DNA of 64,000 nt from Arthrobacter sp. Y81 (GCF_002929335.1 NZ_PJIL01000003.1:309566-373565); one strand, 5' to 3'; positions 1-9,358 are shown, numbered from the stretch's first letter. The notes: generated from the sequence alone by a model not told the origin. Numbers and translations are program-made.

Positions 1-1
1 G

Positions 2-781
2 GACGCGGTCCGCTACTGGGCGGCATCGGCCAAACTGGGCGCGGACACCGCCTACGAGATCGCCCAGATGAAGATCGGCCGCCGCCTCGCCATCAAGCTC
101 CTCAACGCCTCGAAGTTCGTCCTGAACCTCGGTGCCACGGAACACTCGGTGGTTTCCACGGATCTGTCCGTGCTGACCAACCCCTTGGACCGCGCGGTAC
201 TGGCGCAGCTCTCGGACGTCGTGGCGCAGGCCACCAAGGCGTTCGAAAACTACGATTACGCCCGTGCCCTGCAGATCAGCGAAAGCTTCTTCTGGCAGTT
301 CACCGACGACTATGTGGAGCTCATCAAGGACCGCGCCTACGGTGCCGCCGGCGAGGCCGAGCAGGCGTCCGTGCTGGCGGCCCTGGCCACCTCCCTGGAC
401 ACCTTGCTGAGGCTGTTCGCGCCGTTCCTGCCCTTCGCCACCGAAGAGGTCTGGAGCTGGTGGCGCACCGGGTCCGTGCACCGCGCCGAGTGGCCGGCGC
501 CCCTGGATGTGTCCGACGGCGACACCACCATGCTCGCGACTGTCGGGGTCGCGCTGAGCGGCATCCGCAAGGCCAAGTCCGAGGCGAAGGTCAAGCAGCG
601 CACTGAGGTCCTGTCCGCCACGATCACCGCCACGGAGTCACTCACCACGCAGCTGAAGGCCGGTCTTGCAGACCTGAAGGCAGCCTCCAATGCTCGCGAA
701 CTGACCCTCGTGGCAGGCGAAGGCGAACTCACCGTCAGCGATGTTGTGCTGGCCCCGCCGGAGGAAGCGCCAAGCGCCTAG
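2..781 (+). CDS. valS: Valine-tRNA ligase, C-terminal part (5' end outside window)
   Basis: Charges tRNA-Val with valine in the cytoplasm. The open frame runs in from the window edge, so only about the last 259 residues are present; the first ATG in frame (position 68) is internal. The visible part is the class Ia anticodon-binding region: DAVRYWAAS at the edge, then the helical stretch containing FAPFLPFATEEVW and a C-terminal IRKAKSEAKVKQ segment typical of ValS. It stops soon after the anticodon-binding domain, so the long C-terminal coiled-coil arm of E. coli ValS seems absent, as in other short actinobacterial forms. Two hairpin terminators follow at once. Identification is from family knowledge of these motifs. 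Confidence 0.93.
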   Translation, partial: DAVRYWAASAKLGADTAYEIAQMKIGRRLAIKLLNASKFVLNLGATEHSVVSTDLSVLTNPLDRAVLAQLSDVVAQATKAFENYDYARALQISESFFWQFTDDYVELIKDRAYGAAGEAEQASVLAALATSLDTLLRLFAPFLPFATEEVWSWWRTGSVHRAEWPAPLDVSDGDTTMLATVGVALSGIRKAKSEAKVKQRTEVLSATITATESLTTQLKAGLADLKAASNARELTLVAGEGELTVSDVVLAPPEEAPSA

Positions 782-819
782 CCCCTGGCCTGCCTGGCAA
801 AACCTGTCCGGCCAAACAT

Positions 820-858
820 GAAGCCCCATCAGCGTCCTGCTGGTGGGGCTTCTGTTTT
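820..858 (+). terminator. Intrinsic terminator of valS, first copy
   Basis: A 13-bp stem (GAAGCCCCATCAG at 820-832 with CTGGTGGGGCTTC at 840-852, one G-T pair) and a 7-nt loop are followed by TGTTTT. It lies 38 nt after the valS stop codon. Confidence 0.85.
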
Positions 859-903
859 GGCTGCGCCCCGACTTTGGAGCTCCGTCTGTTTTTGGGCAAA
901 GGG

Positions 904-946
904 GAAGCCCCATCAGCGTATTGCCGTTGGTGGGGCTTCGACTTTT
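904..946 (+). terminator. Second, near-identical terminator after valS
   Basis: The arms GAAGCCCCATCA (904-915) and TGGTGGGGCTTC (928-939) repeat almost exactly the stem of the hairpin at 820, followed by CTTTT. Two copies in tandem suggest duplication of the terminator, or back-up termination. Confidence 0.75.
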
Positions 947-1205
947 CGATTGTCTCGTGACGTCTATGACAACCTGGCGGAATCCTCGGAAGTTCAGGTC
1001 TTCCTACCTCGTCACTGGTAGCCAGCTTCTGACTTTGCCGAAGGCTGCGTCAGATGCGTGTCACTGAATCTTTGGTTTCCGTGTCCCTCTTCTTTCGAAG
1101 TGGGTAAGAACTATTGTTGTCCCACCTACGGCGAACCGCAATAGTCCAGGAAGAACTACATGGCAGTAATTCACCCGGGCCCCAGGGGCCGTCCAGAGGA
1201 TGCCG
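947..1205. other. Intergenic stretch, no gene found
   Basis: Between the tandem terminators and the end of the minus-strand DsbA-family gene. A 17-codon frame at 1159-1212 has an AGGAAGA sequence before it but is too short to support. I see no tRNA, further stem-loop or clear promoter. Confidence 0.5.
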
Positions 1206-1820
1206 TCAGTTGAATTCAGGCCGCTCGGTGCGGCTGCGCTTGATCTCGAAGAAGTGCGGGTACGCGGCCAGGGTCACCGCGGCGTCCCACAAGCGGCCGG
1301 CTTCCTCGCCCCGGGGAATGCGGGTCAGCACCGGACCAAAGAACGCCGTGCCGTTGAAGGCCACCACCGGGGTTCCCACGTCCTGCCCCACTAGGGAGAT
1401 GCCCTCTTCGTGGCTGGCGCGAAGCTGCTCGTCGAAGGCGTCCGAGGACGCCTCGGCCGCGAGCCCGGCCGGAAGCCCGCACTCCGCCAGGGCTTTGCTG
1501 ATCACGACGCCGAAGTCCTTTTCGCCGGCGTCGTGGATCAGGCTGCCCATGGCGTCATACAGGGGCTTGATGACGTGGTCACCGTGCTGCTCGCGGGCGG
1601 CGATGATGACGCGGACGGGCCCCCAGGCCTTGTCCATCGCTTCGCGGTAGCCCGGGTCCAGCTCGCGTCCCTCATTCAGGACGGCAAGGCTCATCACGTG
1701 CCATTCGGTGTCGATGTCGCGAACTTCCTCCACTTCGCCCACCCAGCGGGACGTGATCCAGGCGAAGGGGCACAGGGGGTCGAACCAGAAGTCGGCTTTG
1801 CTCGCGGTGGTTTCAGGCAC
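1206..1820 (-). CDS. DsbA-family thioredoxin-fold oxidoreductase (Rv2466c-like)
   Basis: 204 residues with the DsbA-like fold signature FWFDPLCPFAWITSRW at the N terminus and RIPRGEEAG near the C terminus. These match the actinobacterial family of M. tuberculosis Rv2466c, a mycothiol-dependent nitroreductase/oxidoreductase. The active site reads C17-P-F-A20: the second cysteine of the CxxC motif is missing, so a monothiol mechanism with mycothiol is more likely than disulfide exchange (inference). In M. tuberculosis the homologue lies between rpiB and pepN; here it sits between valS and clpX, although rpiB and pepN are also in this window. No signal peptide is visible, so it is cytoplasmic. 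Confidence 0.85.
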   Translation of the reverse strand: MPETTASKADFWFDPLCPFAWITSRWVGEVEEVRDIDTEWHVMSLAVLNEGRELDPGYREAMDKAWGPVRVIIAAREQHGDHVIKPLYDAMGSLIHDAGEKDFGVVISKALAECGLPAGLAAEASSDAFDEQLRASHEEGISLVGQDVGTPVVAFNGTAFFGPVLTRIPRGEEAGRLWDAAVTLAAYPHFFEIKRSRTERPEFN

Positions 1821-1887
1821 GGAAATCTCCTCGTAAAGTCATCAGGGCATGGCGCGCATCAGGCGCACGTCTACCAAGAGCGAAGAA

Positions 1888-3177
1888 CTAAGCGGATTTA
1901 TTCCGACGCTTCGCCACTACATCGTGGGCGATCATGGTGGGCTGGGCCTTCTTCGCCACCACGTCGGCGGTGATGACAACACTGGCGATGTCGTCGCGGC
2001 TCGGGAGGTCGAACATCACCGGAAGAAGCACTTCCTCCATGATGGCCCGGAGTCCGCGGGCACCGGTGCCGCGCTCCAGTGCCTGGTCTGCGATCATGTC
2101 CAGCGCTGCCTCGTCGAACAGCAGCTCAACGCCATCGAGCTGGAACATCTTCTGGTATTGCTTCACCAGGGCGTTCTTCGGTGTGGACAGAATCTGGATC
2201 AACGCAGGCCGGTCCAGGTTCGAGACCGTGGTGATGACGGGAAGCCTGCCGATGAATTCCGGGATAAGCCCGAACTTCAGCAGGTCCTCCGGCATGACCT
2301 CGCCGTACGAGTCGGAGTTGTTCTTGACCTCGTTGAGCGGGGCGCCGAAGCCGATACCCTTGCGGCCGGACCGGGAGCCAATAATGTCCTCGAGCCCGGC
2401 GAAGGCTCCTGCAACGATGAACAGCACGTTGGTGGTGTCGATCTGGATGAACTCCTGGTGCGGATGCTTCCGGCCGCCCTGCGGGGGAACCGAGGCCACC
2501 GTGCCTTCCAGGATCTTCAGCAATGCCTGCTGGACGCCTTCACCGGAGACATCCCGGGTGATGGACGGGTTCTCGCTCTTCCGGGAAATCTTGTCGATCT
2601 CGTCAATGTAGATGATGCCCTGTTCGGCCTTCTTGACGTCGTAGTCAGCGGCCTGGATGAGCTTCAGGAGAATGTTTTCGACGTCCTCGCCAACGTACCC
2701 GGCCTCGGTCAGTGCCGTGGCGTCCGCGACGGCGAACGGGACGTTGAGGCGCCTTGCCAGGGTCTGGGCGAGATAGGTCTTCCCGCAACCGGTGGGGCCG
2801 ATCAGGAGGATGTTCGACTTGGCGATCTCGACGTCGTCGTGATGGACGCCCTCGGCGAGGCTGCCGCTCTTGGGGGCGTGGCCGGCCTGGATCCGCTTGT
2901 AGTGGTTGTACACCGCGACGGCGAGGGAGCGCTTGGCCGGCTCCTGGCCGATGACGTATTCCTGCAGGAAGTCGAAGATCTCCCGCGGCTTGGGAAGCTC
3001 GAAGCTGCCGAGGTCCGCTACTTCCGCGAGCTCCTCTTCAATGATCTCGTTGCAGAGCTCAATGCATTCGTCGCAGATGTAGACGCCGGGCCCGGCAATG
3101 AGCTTTCGCACCTGCTTTTGGCTCTTTCCGCAGAAAGAGCACTTCAGCAGATCCGTGCTCTCGCCAATCCGAGCCAT
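1888..3177 (-). CDS. clpX: ATP-dependent Clp protease ATP-binding subunit ClpX
   Basis: Hexameric AAA+ unfoldase that feeds substrates to ClpP. The 429-residue protein has the N-terminal zinc-binding domain (C13, C16, C35, C38), Walker A GPTGCGKT (127-134), pore loop GYVGEDVE (160-167), Walker B with IYIDEID (about 189-195), the RKH loop (236-238) and the sensor-2 stretch [16 protein letters not shown]. The start at 3177 ([11 protein letters not shown]) is chosen because AAGGGG lies just upstream and the family begins this way; the frame is open 14 codons further upstream without support. It lies downstream of clpP2 on the same strand but a terminator separates them, so it probably has its own promoter. 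Confidence 0.97.
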   Translation of the reverse strand: MARIGESTDLLKCSFCGKSQKQVRKLIAGPGVYICDECIELCNEIIEEELAEVADLGSFELPKPREIFDFLQEYVIGQEPAKRSLAVAVYNHYKRIQAGHAPKSGSLAEGVHHDDVEIAKSNILLIGPTGCGKTYLAQTLARRLNVPFAVADATALTEAGYVGEDVENILLKLIQAADYDVKKAEQGIIYIDEIDKISRKSENPSITRDVSGEGVQQALLKILEGTVASVPPQGGRKHPHQEFIQIDTTNVLFIVAGAFAGLEDIIGSRSGRKGIGFGAPLNEVKNNSDSYGEVMPEDLLKFGLIPEFIGRLPVITTVSNLDRPALIQILSTPKNALVKQYQKMFQLDGVELLFDEAALDMIADQALERGTGARGLRAIMEEVLLPVMFDLPSRDDIASVVITADVVAKKAQPTMIAHDVVAKRRNKSA

Positions 3178-3321
3178 ATGTGAACCCCTTAGTATCCTGC
3201 TGCTACCGCAGCACTGCACCGGTTGCTGGAATCACGGTGGGTCCGGAAGGTCCGGCCGTGACATGTTCCACTCTAGGTCACATTCGGCCTGAGGGGTGGA
3301 ACCTTACGCGTTGAAAACGAA

Positions 3322-3358
3322 AGCCGGTGCGGTCCATTTTCCATGAACCGCACCGGCT
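3322..3358 (-). terminator. Terminator after clpP1-clpP2
   Basis: A 12-bp perfect stem (AGCCGGTGCGGT with ACCGCACCGGCT) is followed on the minus strand by TTCGTTTTC. It sits between the clpP2 stop and the clpX start and would isolate clpX from the clpP operon. Confidence 0.75.
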
Positions 3359-3373
3359 CCGCGTGTTGTGCTG

Positions 3374-4033
3374 CTACCTGCTGATCGCCTGCGGCTTGAT
3401 CTTGCGGGAATCAAGGACCTGGTCGATGAGACCGTAGGACTGCGCCTCAGCGGCGGTCAGGATCTTGTCACGCTCGATGTCGTTGTTGACCTGCTCGGAG
3501 GTCCGGCCCGAGTGCTTGGCGAGCGTGTCTTCGAGCCAGGCGCGCATGCGCATGACTTCCGCAGCCTGGATCTCGAGGTCCGAGGCTTGGCCGCCCTGGC
3601 CGCCGGACAGGGCGGGCTGGTGGATCAGCACGCGTGCGTTGGGCAGTGCCAGCCGCTTGCCCGGCGTACCGGCTGCGAGCAGGACGGCCGCGGCGCTTGC
3701 CGCCTGGCCCAGGCACACAGTCTGGATCTCCGGACGGATGTACTGCATGGTGTCGTAGATCGCCGTCATGGCGGTGAAGGAACCGCCCGGGGAGTTGATG
3801 TAGAGCGTGATGTCGCGGTCCGGGTCCGTGGACTCAAGCACCAGCAGCTGCGCCATGACATCGTCAGCGGAGGCGTCGTCCACCTGGACACCGAGGAAGA
3901 TGATCCGGTCCTCGAAGAGCTTGGTGTACGGGTCCTGGCGCTTGAAGCCGTAGGGGGTGCGCTCCTCGAACTGCGGCAGCACATAACGGCTGGTGGGCAG
4001 GTTCCCGGCAGACGATCCGAAATCGTAGTTCAT
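3374..4033 (-). CDS. clpP2: ATP-dependent Clp protease proteolytic subunit ClpP2
   Basis: Serine peptidase subunit of the Clp barrel, 219 residues. Catalytic triad S113 (GQAASAAAV), H138 (VLIHQP) and D189 (IERDK); the oxyanion region is SPGGS. The start at 4033 (MNYDFGSS) is preferred: AGGAG lies 8 nt before it, whereas the ATG at 4039 is only 2 nt from that AGGAG. Further upstream the frame reads through the clpP1 tail. It lies 38 nt downstream of clpP1, so the two form one operon. Actinobacterial ClpP1 and ClpP2 are known to assemble into a mixed tetradecamer, in which ClpP2 usually docks the ATPase. Confidence 0.96.
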   Translation of the reverse strand: MNYDFGSSAGNLPTSRYVLPQFEERTPYGFKRQDPYTKLFEDRIIFLGVQVDDASADDVMAQLLVLESTDPDRDITLYINSPGGSFTAMTAIYDTMQYIRPEIQTVCLGQAASAAAVLLAAGTPGKRLALPNARVLIHQPALSGGQGGQASDLEIQAAEVMRMRAWLEDTLAKHSGRTSEQVNNDIERDKILTAAEAQSYGLIDQVLDSRKIKPQAISR

Positions 4034-4071
4034 GTTCATTTCTCCTGGAATCATTTCTGTCTTTGTGCCGG

Positions 4072-4710
4072 TTAGTTTTCCGAGCCGCTGGCGTTTTGTG
4101 TTCCGCCGCCGCCGGCCACAGATCCCGCGTGCGCGGCGATCTTGTCGAAGAAGCCGTATTCGAGGGCTTCGGGAGCCGTAAACCACTTGTCGCGGTCGTT
4201 GTCCTTGAGGATGGTATCGACCGTCTGCCCGGTCTGGTCGGCGGTGAGTTCCGCCATGACCTTCTTCATGTGCAGGATGAGCTCGGCCTGGATCTTGATG
4301 TCCGAGGCCGTGCCGCCGATGCCGCCGGAAGGCTGGTGCATCAGGATGCGGGCGTTCGGGGTGGCGTAGCGCTTGCCCTTGGTGCCCGAGGACAGCAGGA
4401 ACTGGCCCATGGACGCCGCGAGCCCGGTGGCCACCGTTACGACGTCGTTCGGGATGAACTGCATGGTGTCGTAGATGGCCATGCCGGCGGTAACGGAGCC
4501 GCCCGGAGAGTTGATGTAAAGGTAGATGTCCTTATCGGGGTTCTCCGCTGACAGCAGCAGCAACTGCGAGCAGATCGCGTTGGCATTCTCATCGCGGACC
4601 TCGGAACCGAGCCAGATGATGCGCTCTTTCAGCAGGCGGTTGTAGATGTAGTTGTCCTGGGCTGCCGGATCGACAGTTGCCATCCGGGGGGCCCCTGCTT
4701 GCTGTGACAT
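4072..4710 (-). CDS. clpP1: ATP-dependent Clp protease proteolytic subunit ClpP1
   Basis: First gene of the clpP1-clpP2 operon, 212 residues. Triad S100 (GLAASMGQF), H125 (ILMHQP) and D174 (NDRDK); the SPGGS oxyanion loop is at 68-72. The C terminus is extended by a glycine/serine-rich tail (SVAGGGGTQ), common in actinobacterial ClpP1. The start has AGAGG 9 nt upstream. A probable terminator precedes it on the tig side, so tig is transcribed separately. ClpP1 and ClpP2 are clearly different in sequence, so this is the ancient actinobacterial pair and not a recent duplication. Confidence 0.96.
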   Translation of the reverse strand: MSQQAGAPRMATVDPAAQDNYIYNRLLKERIIWLGSEVRDENANAICSQLLLLSAENPDKDIYLYINSPGGSVTAGMAIYDTMQFIPNDVVTVATGLAASMGQFLLSSGTKGKRYATPNARILMHQPSGGIGGTASDIKIQAELILHMKKVMAELTADQTGQTVDTILKDNDRDKWFTAPEALEYGFFDKIAAHAGSVAGGGGTQNASGSEN

Positions 4711-4893
4711 ATGTACTTACCTCTCGCTGGCGACGGTGACGTCACGGAACGACATCACTGAAAATCACTACTTGGACACTAACCGGTTTCGCGGCCGTTT
4801 TGTTCTCGCGGATCGCGCTGTTCGCTGACGGCGCACGATTGCCGCAGCCCCGCCGCCGTTCCGGAGTTAAGCCGCCGTTCCGGGGTTAAACGG

Positions 4894-4926
4894 GGAAGCC
4901 CCCGGATCAGGGATCCGGGGGCTTCC
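4894..4926 (-). terminator. Probable terminator of tig
   Basis: A 15-bp perfect stem (GGAAGCCCCCGGATC with GATCCGGGGGCTTCC) and a 3-nt loop lie 13 nt after the tig stop. The following minus-strand sequence has only a short T-run (CCGTTT). Just upstream (about 4842-4888) the phrase GCCGTTCCGGxGTTAA is repeated. Confidence 0.65.
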
Positions 4927-4938
4927 GTGCAAAGCGTG

Positions 4939-6336
4939 TTAGAACTTCACTGCTGCGGGGTCGTCGCTGGGGGCGGCTTCCTCGGCGGCGGCTTCGCTAT
5001 CAACGGCGGGAGCCTCTTCAGCCTCAGCGGCAGGAGCTTCTTCGCCGCCGGGGCGGACGAAGTCGCTCAGGTCAACCTTGTTGCCCTCGGTGTCGGTAAC
5101 CTCGGCCTGGCCCAGCACAACGGCCAGGGCCTTGCGGCGACGGACCTCGGAAACCATCATGGGAACCTGGCCGGACTGATCGATGATCTGGGCGAACTGG
5201 TTCGGGTCCATGCCGTACTGGCTGGCCGTGGTCACGATGTAGTCGATCAGCTCGTTCTGGCTGACGCCGACCTCTTCCTTGTCCGCAATGGCGTCAAGGA
5301 TGATCTCGTTCTGGAAGGCACGCTCGGTGTTGGCCTTGACCTCGGCGCGGTGCTCCTCGGTGTCGTGCTCGCCTTCACCGTGGGAGTTCTCAGCCTTGAA
5401 GTGCTGCTCCAGCTGCTCTTCGACGACCGAGGCAGGAACGGGAACCTCAACGAGCTCAACGAGCTTGTCGAGGACCTTGTCGCGTGCCTCGACACCCTGC
5501 TCGACAACCTTGGATTCGGAAGCCTGCTTGGCGAGGTCCGCACGGAGTTCGGACAGCGTGTCGAACTCGGATGCCAGCTGGGCGAAGTCGTCGTCGGCCT
5601 CGGGAAGCTCGCGCTCCTTGACGGACTTGACCACTACCTTGACCTGGGCAGCTTCGCCGGCGTGGTCGCCGCCGACGAGGGTGGTCTCGAAGATGGCGTC
5701 CTCGTCGGCGCTGAGGCCGGCGACGGCCTCGTCGAGGCCTTCGAGCATGGTGCCGGCGCCAACCTGGTAGGACAGGCCGGAGGCGGAGTCAACTTCGGCG
5801 CCGTCGATCGAGGCGGTGATGTCGATAGTCAGGAAGTCGCTGTCGGCGGCCGGACGCTCCACGGACTTCAGCGTGCCGAAGCGGCCGCGGAGTTCGTCGA
5901 GTGCCTTGTCAACGTCTGCTTCGGAGGACTCGGCAGCGGCAACCTCAACCTTGATGCCGGCGTAGTCCGGCAGCTCGATCTCGGGACGGATGTCGACTTC
6001 AGCGTGGAACTTGAGTTCGCCGTCGGTCGCGGTGGGGTCCGGAACCTCGGTGATTTCAACCTCGGGACGGCTCAGCGGGCGGATTCCAGTTTCCTGGACA
6101 GCCTCCTGGTACCAGCCGTTGAGGCCTTCGTTGATGGCCGTCTCCAGCACGTAGCCGCGGCCAACGCGCTGGTCGATCAGCTTTGCGGGGACCTTGCCCT
6201 TGCGGAAGCCAGGTACCTGGATCTGCGAAGCAACAGTCTTGTATGCCTCTTCGATGCTGGGCTTCAATTCCTCAAAAGGGACCTCAACATTGAGCTTGAC
6301 CCGCGTGGGGGTGAGGTTCTCGACAGCGCTCTTCAC
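4939..6336 (-). CDS. tig: Trigger factor (ribosome-associated chaperone)
   Basis: 465-residue chaperone that binds nascent chains at the ribosome exit tunnel. The N-terminal domain carries the ribosome-docking loop GFRKGK (43-48); a PPIase FKBP-like domain follows (about 155-245), then the helical C-terminal arm domain. The last 35 residues are an acidic Ala/Glu/Pro-rich tail ([10 protein letters not shown]), as in other actinobacterial trigger factors. GTG start with AGGAG 10 nt upstream. tRNA-Pro lies upstream on the same strand 67 nt away, and clpP1-clpP2-clpX lie downstream, the widely conserved tig-clpP-clpX order. Confidence 0.97.
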   Translation of the reverse strand: MKSAVENLTPTRVKLNVEVPFEELKPSIEEAYKTVASQIQVPGFRKGKVPAKLIDQRVGRGYVLETAINEGLNGWYQEAVQETGIRPLSRPEVEITEVPDPTATDGELKFHAEVDIRPEIELPDYAGIKVEVAAAESSEADVDKALDELRGRFGTLKSVERPAADSDFLTIDITASIDGAEVDSASGLSYQVGAGTMLEGLDEAVAGLSADEDAIFETTLVGGDHAGEAAQVKVVVKSVKERELPEADDDFAQLASEFDTLSELRADLAKQASESKVVEQGVEARDKVLDKLVELVEVPVPASVVEEQLEQHFKAENSHGEGEHDTEEHRAEVKANTERAFQNEIILDAIADKEEVGVSQNELIDYIVTTASQYGMDPNQFAQIIDQSGQVPMMVSEVRRRKALAVVLGQAEVTDTEGNKVDLSDFVRPGGEEAPAAEAEEAPAVDSEAAAEEAAPSDDPAAVKF

Positions 6337-6403
6337 AGTCTAAGTACTCCTGGTTTTTGTGGGATGGGTTTCTGCAAACGCAATGATCTGACAAGCTGCA
6401 GAG

Positions 6404-6478
6404 TCGGGGTGACAGGATTTGAACCTGCGACTTCCTGCTCCCAAAGCAGGCGCTCTAGCCAAGCTGAGCTACACCCCG
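6404..6478 (-). tRNA. tRNA-Pro (anticodon TGG)
   Basis: A 75-nt cloverleaf: acceptor CGGGGTG pairs with CACCCCG, the anticodon loop is TTTGGGA with anticodon TGG, the T-loop is TTCAAAT and the discriminator is A. CCA is not encoded. Confidence 0.97.
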
Positions 6479-6632
6479 TAAGTGCACAGAACAGTCTACG
6501 GTGATAACGGCCGGATATGCACATTTGACACTGGGGCCCTGAATTAGGTTTAGTTATATCCGGCTCGAGCAGCCGACCGGAAGTAATGCATCAGCAGCTG
6601 TGATCACCAGCAGCGGCCAGAAGCATTCCCAC

Positions 6633-6706
6633 GGGGACGTAGCTTAATGGTAAAGCCTCAGTCTTCCAAACTGATTACGCGGGTTCGATTCCCGTCGTCC
6701 CCTCCA
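6633..6706 (+). tRNA. tRNA-Gly (anticodon TCC), CCA encoded
   Basis: Acceptor GGGGACG pairs with CGTCCCC; the anticodon loop CTTCCAA gives anticodon TCC; the T-loop is TTCGATT; discriminator T is followed by an encoded CCA at 6704-6706. Confidence 0.97.
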
Positions 6707-6752
6707 GGACAGTGCCCCTTCAGGACTGTCCCGCATGGACACAAAGCAGGAC

Positions 6753-6790
6753 AACAGGAAAGCCCCTCTCCGGAGGGGCTTTCCTGTTTT
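6753..6790. terminator. Bidirectional terminator between tRNA-Gly and nei
   Basis: A 16-bp perfect stem (AACAGGAAAGCCCCTC with GAGGGGCTTTCCTGTT) and a 4-nt loop, ending in TTTT on the plus strand and TTGTCC on the minus strand. It separates the plus-strand tRNA from the converging glycosylase gene. Confidence 0.85.
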
Positions 6791-6819
6791 CCCGGCATCT
6801 TTGCCCTGGTTTCCGGGCC

Positions 6820-7749
6820 TTACGTCCCCTGCTGGCAAACGGGGCACCAATAGAGCCTGCGCGCAGCAAGGTCCGTCAGCGCCACAGCGGTTCCGCAGTT
6901 GCGGCACTCGAGGCCGTGCCGCCGGTATACGAAATGCGACTCGTCCGGCGCCGGCAGTCCGGCGGCGGGATCCGTCCAGTAGGTCGGCGGCGTGGTGATG
7001 ATCCTGCCGTCGCGGACGCCGTCGGACATCATTGCGACTGTGTCCTCCCACAGTCCTCCTGCCGCCCCCGCGTCCAGCGAGCGGCCAGGCAGCCAGGGAT
7101 CAAGGCCCTGGCGGAAGAGGAGTTCGGCCCGGTAGACGTTCCCGACGCCGGCGATCACCTTCTGGTCCATCAGGAGCGCAGCGAGGGGCGTCCTGCGTGA
7201 CCGTACGCCCGCAACGAAGCCTTCCTTGTCCCCGGCAAGGTTCCGCAGCGGGTCCGGACCCAGCCGGGCCAGGACGGCGTCGGCTTCTGCCTCGGTGATG
7301 GCGTGGCACGTAGTGGCGCCCCTGAGGTCCGCCCAGCCGTGCGCGCCGGCCAGCCGGACACGGACGGCACCGACCGGCGCGGGAGGGCCCTCGTACCCGG
7401 AACTGCCGCCGGCGGATTCAAAAGCAGCGCCGGCTGCCACGCCGTCGTCGAACACTTCCCGCTCCCCCACCTTCCGGGGCGCGCCGATGCTGGAAGCGCC
7501 GCGGAACGTGGCATCACCGCCGAAGTCCCAGGCACCGTAGAGGCCCAGGTGCACGTGCAGGACGAGCCCGTGGTCGAAATGCAGGAACAGGTGCTTGCCG
7601 TGGGCCACGGAGGCAACCAGGGTGCGGTCGTTCAGCAGCGCCGCGCCGTCAGTGAACCGCCCCTGCGGACTGGAGACGGCGAGGCGCTGCCCGGAAAATA
7701 CGTCCGAAAACTGGCGGGCCAGCCGGTGGACCGAATGCCCCTCCGGCAC
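6820..7749 (-). CDS. nei: Fpg/Nei-family DNA glycosylase (endonuclease VIII-like)
   Basis: Base-excision repair glycosylase/AP lyase for oxidised bases, 309 residues. After initiator removal the N terminus is the catalytic P-E-G (MPEGHSVHR), followed by the H2TH region (LMDQKVIAGVGNVYRAE) and a C-terminal zinc finger with C-x2-C (CRNCG) and C-x2-C (CPVCQ). GHSVHR favours the Nei over the MutM branch; the syntenic M. tuberculosis gene is nei1 (Rv2464c). The start is GTG, sharing its last base with the rpiB stop (TAGTG), so the two genes are translationally coupled. Confidence 0.92.
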   Translation of the reverse strand: MPEGHSVHRLARQFSDVFSGQRLAVSSPQGRFTDGAALLNDRTLVASVAHGKHLFLHFDHGLVLHVHLGLYGAWDFGGDATFRGASSIGAPRKVGEREVFDDGVAAGAAFESAGGSSGYEGPPAPVGAVRVRLAGAHGWADLRGATTCHAITEAEADAVLARLGPDPLRNLAGDKEGFVAGVRSRRTPLAALLMDQKVIAGVGNVYRAELLFRQGLDPWLPGRSLDAGAAGGLWEDTVAMMSDGVRDGRIITTPPTYWTDPAAGLPAPDESHFVYRRHGLECRNCGTAVALTDLAARRLYWCPVCQQGT

Positions 7750-8243
7750 TAGGCGATAACCTCGCCGGTGTTCTCGTAGGCAGCGATCTTGCCGATGCGG
7801 CGGACATGGCGTTCATCGTTGCTGAACGGTTCCTGCAGGAATGCCTCGATGATTTCCGTTGCCTCGTCCACACTGTGCTGGCGGCCGCCGACAGCAACGA
7901 CGTTGGCGTCATTGTGCTCGCGGGCAAGTGTTGCCGTGGACAGGTTCCAGGCGAGCGCCGCGCGGACGCCCTTGACCTTGTTGGCGGCGATCTGCTCGCC
8001 GTTCCCGGAGCCGCCGAGTACGATGCCCAGGGCGTGCACTCCGGCAGCCTGGTCGGCCACGACGGCGAGAGCTGCGTTGATGCAGAAGGACGGGTAGTCG
8101 TCCAGGGCGTCGTAAGCCTTGGGCCCGTGGTCCACCACGTCGTAGCCCTTCGCTGTGAGGTGGGCTACCAGGTGGGCGCTGAGTTCCATCCCGGCGTGGT
8201 CGGTGGCGATGTGGACGCGCGGAAAGTCGGAAGAGGTGGTCAC
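7749..8243 (-). CDS. rpiB: Ribose-5-phosphate isomerase B
   Basis: 164-residue RpiB/LacAB-family enzyme interconverting ribose 5-phosphate and ribulose 5-phosphate in the non-oxidative pentose phosphate pathway. The N-terminal HIATDHAGMEL, the GGSGNGEQIAANKV loop and the HNDANVVAVGGRQ stretch are family signatures. The catalytic position of the mycobacterial type is expected to be a glutamate (GNGEQ), not the cysteine of E. coli RpiB. It is the upstream partner of nei with a 1-nt overlap. The same rpiB-nei pair exists in M. tuberculosis (Rv2465c-Rv2464c). Confidence 0.94.
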   Translation of the reverse strand: MTTSSDFPRVHIATDHAGMELSAHLVAHLTAKGYDVVDHGPKAYDALDDYPSFCINAALAVVADQAAGVHALGIVLGGSGNGEQIAANKVKGVRAALAWNLSTATLAREHNDANVVAVGGRQHSVDEATEIIEAFLQEPFSNDERHVRRIGKIAAYENTGEVIA

Positions 8244-8356
8244 GGCAGTGTCCGTTCAGTCGTTAGCACCGGTAGGCTTCCGGGCTGCTTCGGGGGTCGG
8301 GTCCAAGCGTACTAGGACGCAGGCGGTGGGTGCCCGCCATGAACACTCTGCGGACG

Positions 8357-9358
8357 TCAGGGCTGGGGCGGGCGCTTCTCCTCGCGGGCCCGGGCAGCCA
8401 CCCGGGACAGGACGGCGGCCACCCTTTCGGCCGAGTCGGTGCTGCCGCCACTGACGGCCACCTTCTTGCCGTCCGCACGGTTGACGACGACGGCGGGGCC
8501 GCTGCTGACCAGCATGGCTGTGGTTCCGCCGTGGTGCCGGTAGCCCCATCCGCCGTAGTCCGCGGCACGGACGTCCGCGGGTGCAGCCGAGGCAATGGCC
8601 GCGGCCGGAACCTCCATCACGCGGACGAATCCTGCGACGAAGACCCGCAGCCCGCTCCGGTCGACGATAACCCGGGCGAAGAGGAAGGCCGCTGCCAGCA
8701 CCGCCAGCACCACCAGCAGGGCGCCAAGCCAGGGGACGGCGATGGAGACCAGGGCCGCAGGGAAGAGCGACGCGACGCCCAGCATCACGAACACCGAACT
8801 GCGGGCATGAACCCACAGCCGTACAGAATCCGTCGCCAGTTCCGGGTCGAGTTCGCGTTCCAGTGCCTCCTGCAGGGCCCGGTCATCGTCCACCGACCAC
8901 TGTTCGTCGGCTTTGAACACAAACCCGATGATGACGCCGAGCGCCAACGCGGCCCCGCTCCCGAGGGCGAGCACCGACATGTCGACCTGTGCCTCGCGGA
9001 CGTCGGCGATGCCCGCCTGGCCCACCAGCACAGCAGCCAGTGCCGTGGTGACAAAGAGGCTGATGCCCAGGCCGGCGCCCATCATGATGCGCCGCATCAC
9101 AGCCGGCCGGCTCAAAGGCACGGCCTGCCCCAGGGCCAGCCAGCCCACGGCCGCGATGATCAGGCCGCCGAACGTCACAAAGGAAGAAAACGGCGCAAAA
9201 CCTGCCGGCCCCGCGTCGGACCAGCGCACAGCCATGGGGTCCGGCACGTCCGGCCCGAGCAAGAGCGCGCACACGACGAATGCGGCGGCCAGCAACACAG
9301 GGAACCCCACCGCGAACCGCAGTGCCTTGGCGTCCACCGAATCCCTGATGTTTCCCAT
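8357..9358 (-). CDS. DUF1648-type multi-pass membrane protein
   Basis: A 333-residue membrane protein of unknown function. The N-terminal part has the DUF1648 pattern (DVPDPMAVRWSDAGPAG, about residues 37-53) between hydrophobic helices; about six membrane segments are visible (near 15-35, 58-77, 90-112, 125-147, 190-225), then a soluble C-terminal domain of about 100 residues resembling a bPH-like fold. It starts at ATG 9358 with no Shine-Dalgarno sequence; TAGCGT lies 6 nt upstream, which suggests a leaderless mRNA. It diverges from pepN. No partner in the window hints at its role. Confidence 0.75.
   Translation of the reverse strand: MGNIRDSVDAKALRFAVGFPVLLAAAFVVCALLLGPDVPDPMAVRWSDAGPAGFAPFSSFVTFGGLIIAAVGWLALGQAVPLSRPAVMRRIMMGAGLGISLFVTTALAAVLVGQAGIADVREAQVDMSVLALGSGAALALGVIIGFVFKADEQWSVDDDRALQEALERELDPELATDSVRLWVHARSSVFVMLGVASLFPAALVSIAVPWLGALLVVLAVLAAAFLFARVIVDRSGLRVFVAGFVRVMEVPAAAIASAAPADVRAADYGGWGYRHHGGTTAMLVSSGPAVVVNRADGKKVAVSGGSTDSAERVAAVLSRVAARAREEKRPPQP

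Noticed and set aside
1159..1212. 17-codon frame with a good ribosome-binding site upstream
   Set aside because: Too short, overlaps the end of the opposite gene, and no evidence of conservation is available.
1849..3183. 444-codon plus-strand frame opposite clpX
   Set aside because: Antisense shadow of clpX with low-complexity, unrecognisable product; high GC3 opens the complementary frame.
4927..6504. 525-codon plus-strand frame opposite tig
   Set aside because: Antisense shadow that even reads across tRNA-Pro; product is Gly/Leu/Val low complexity.
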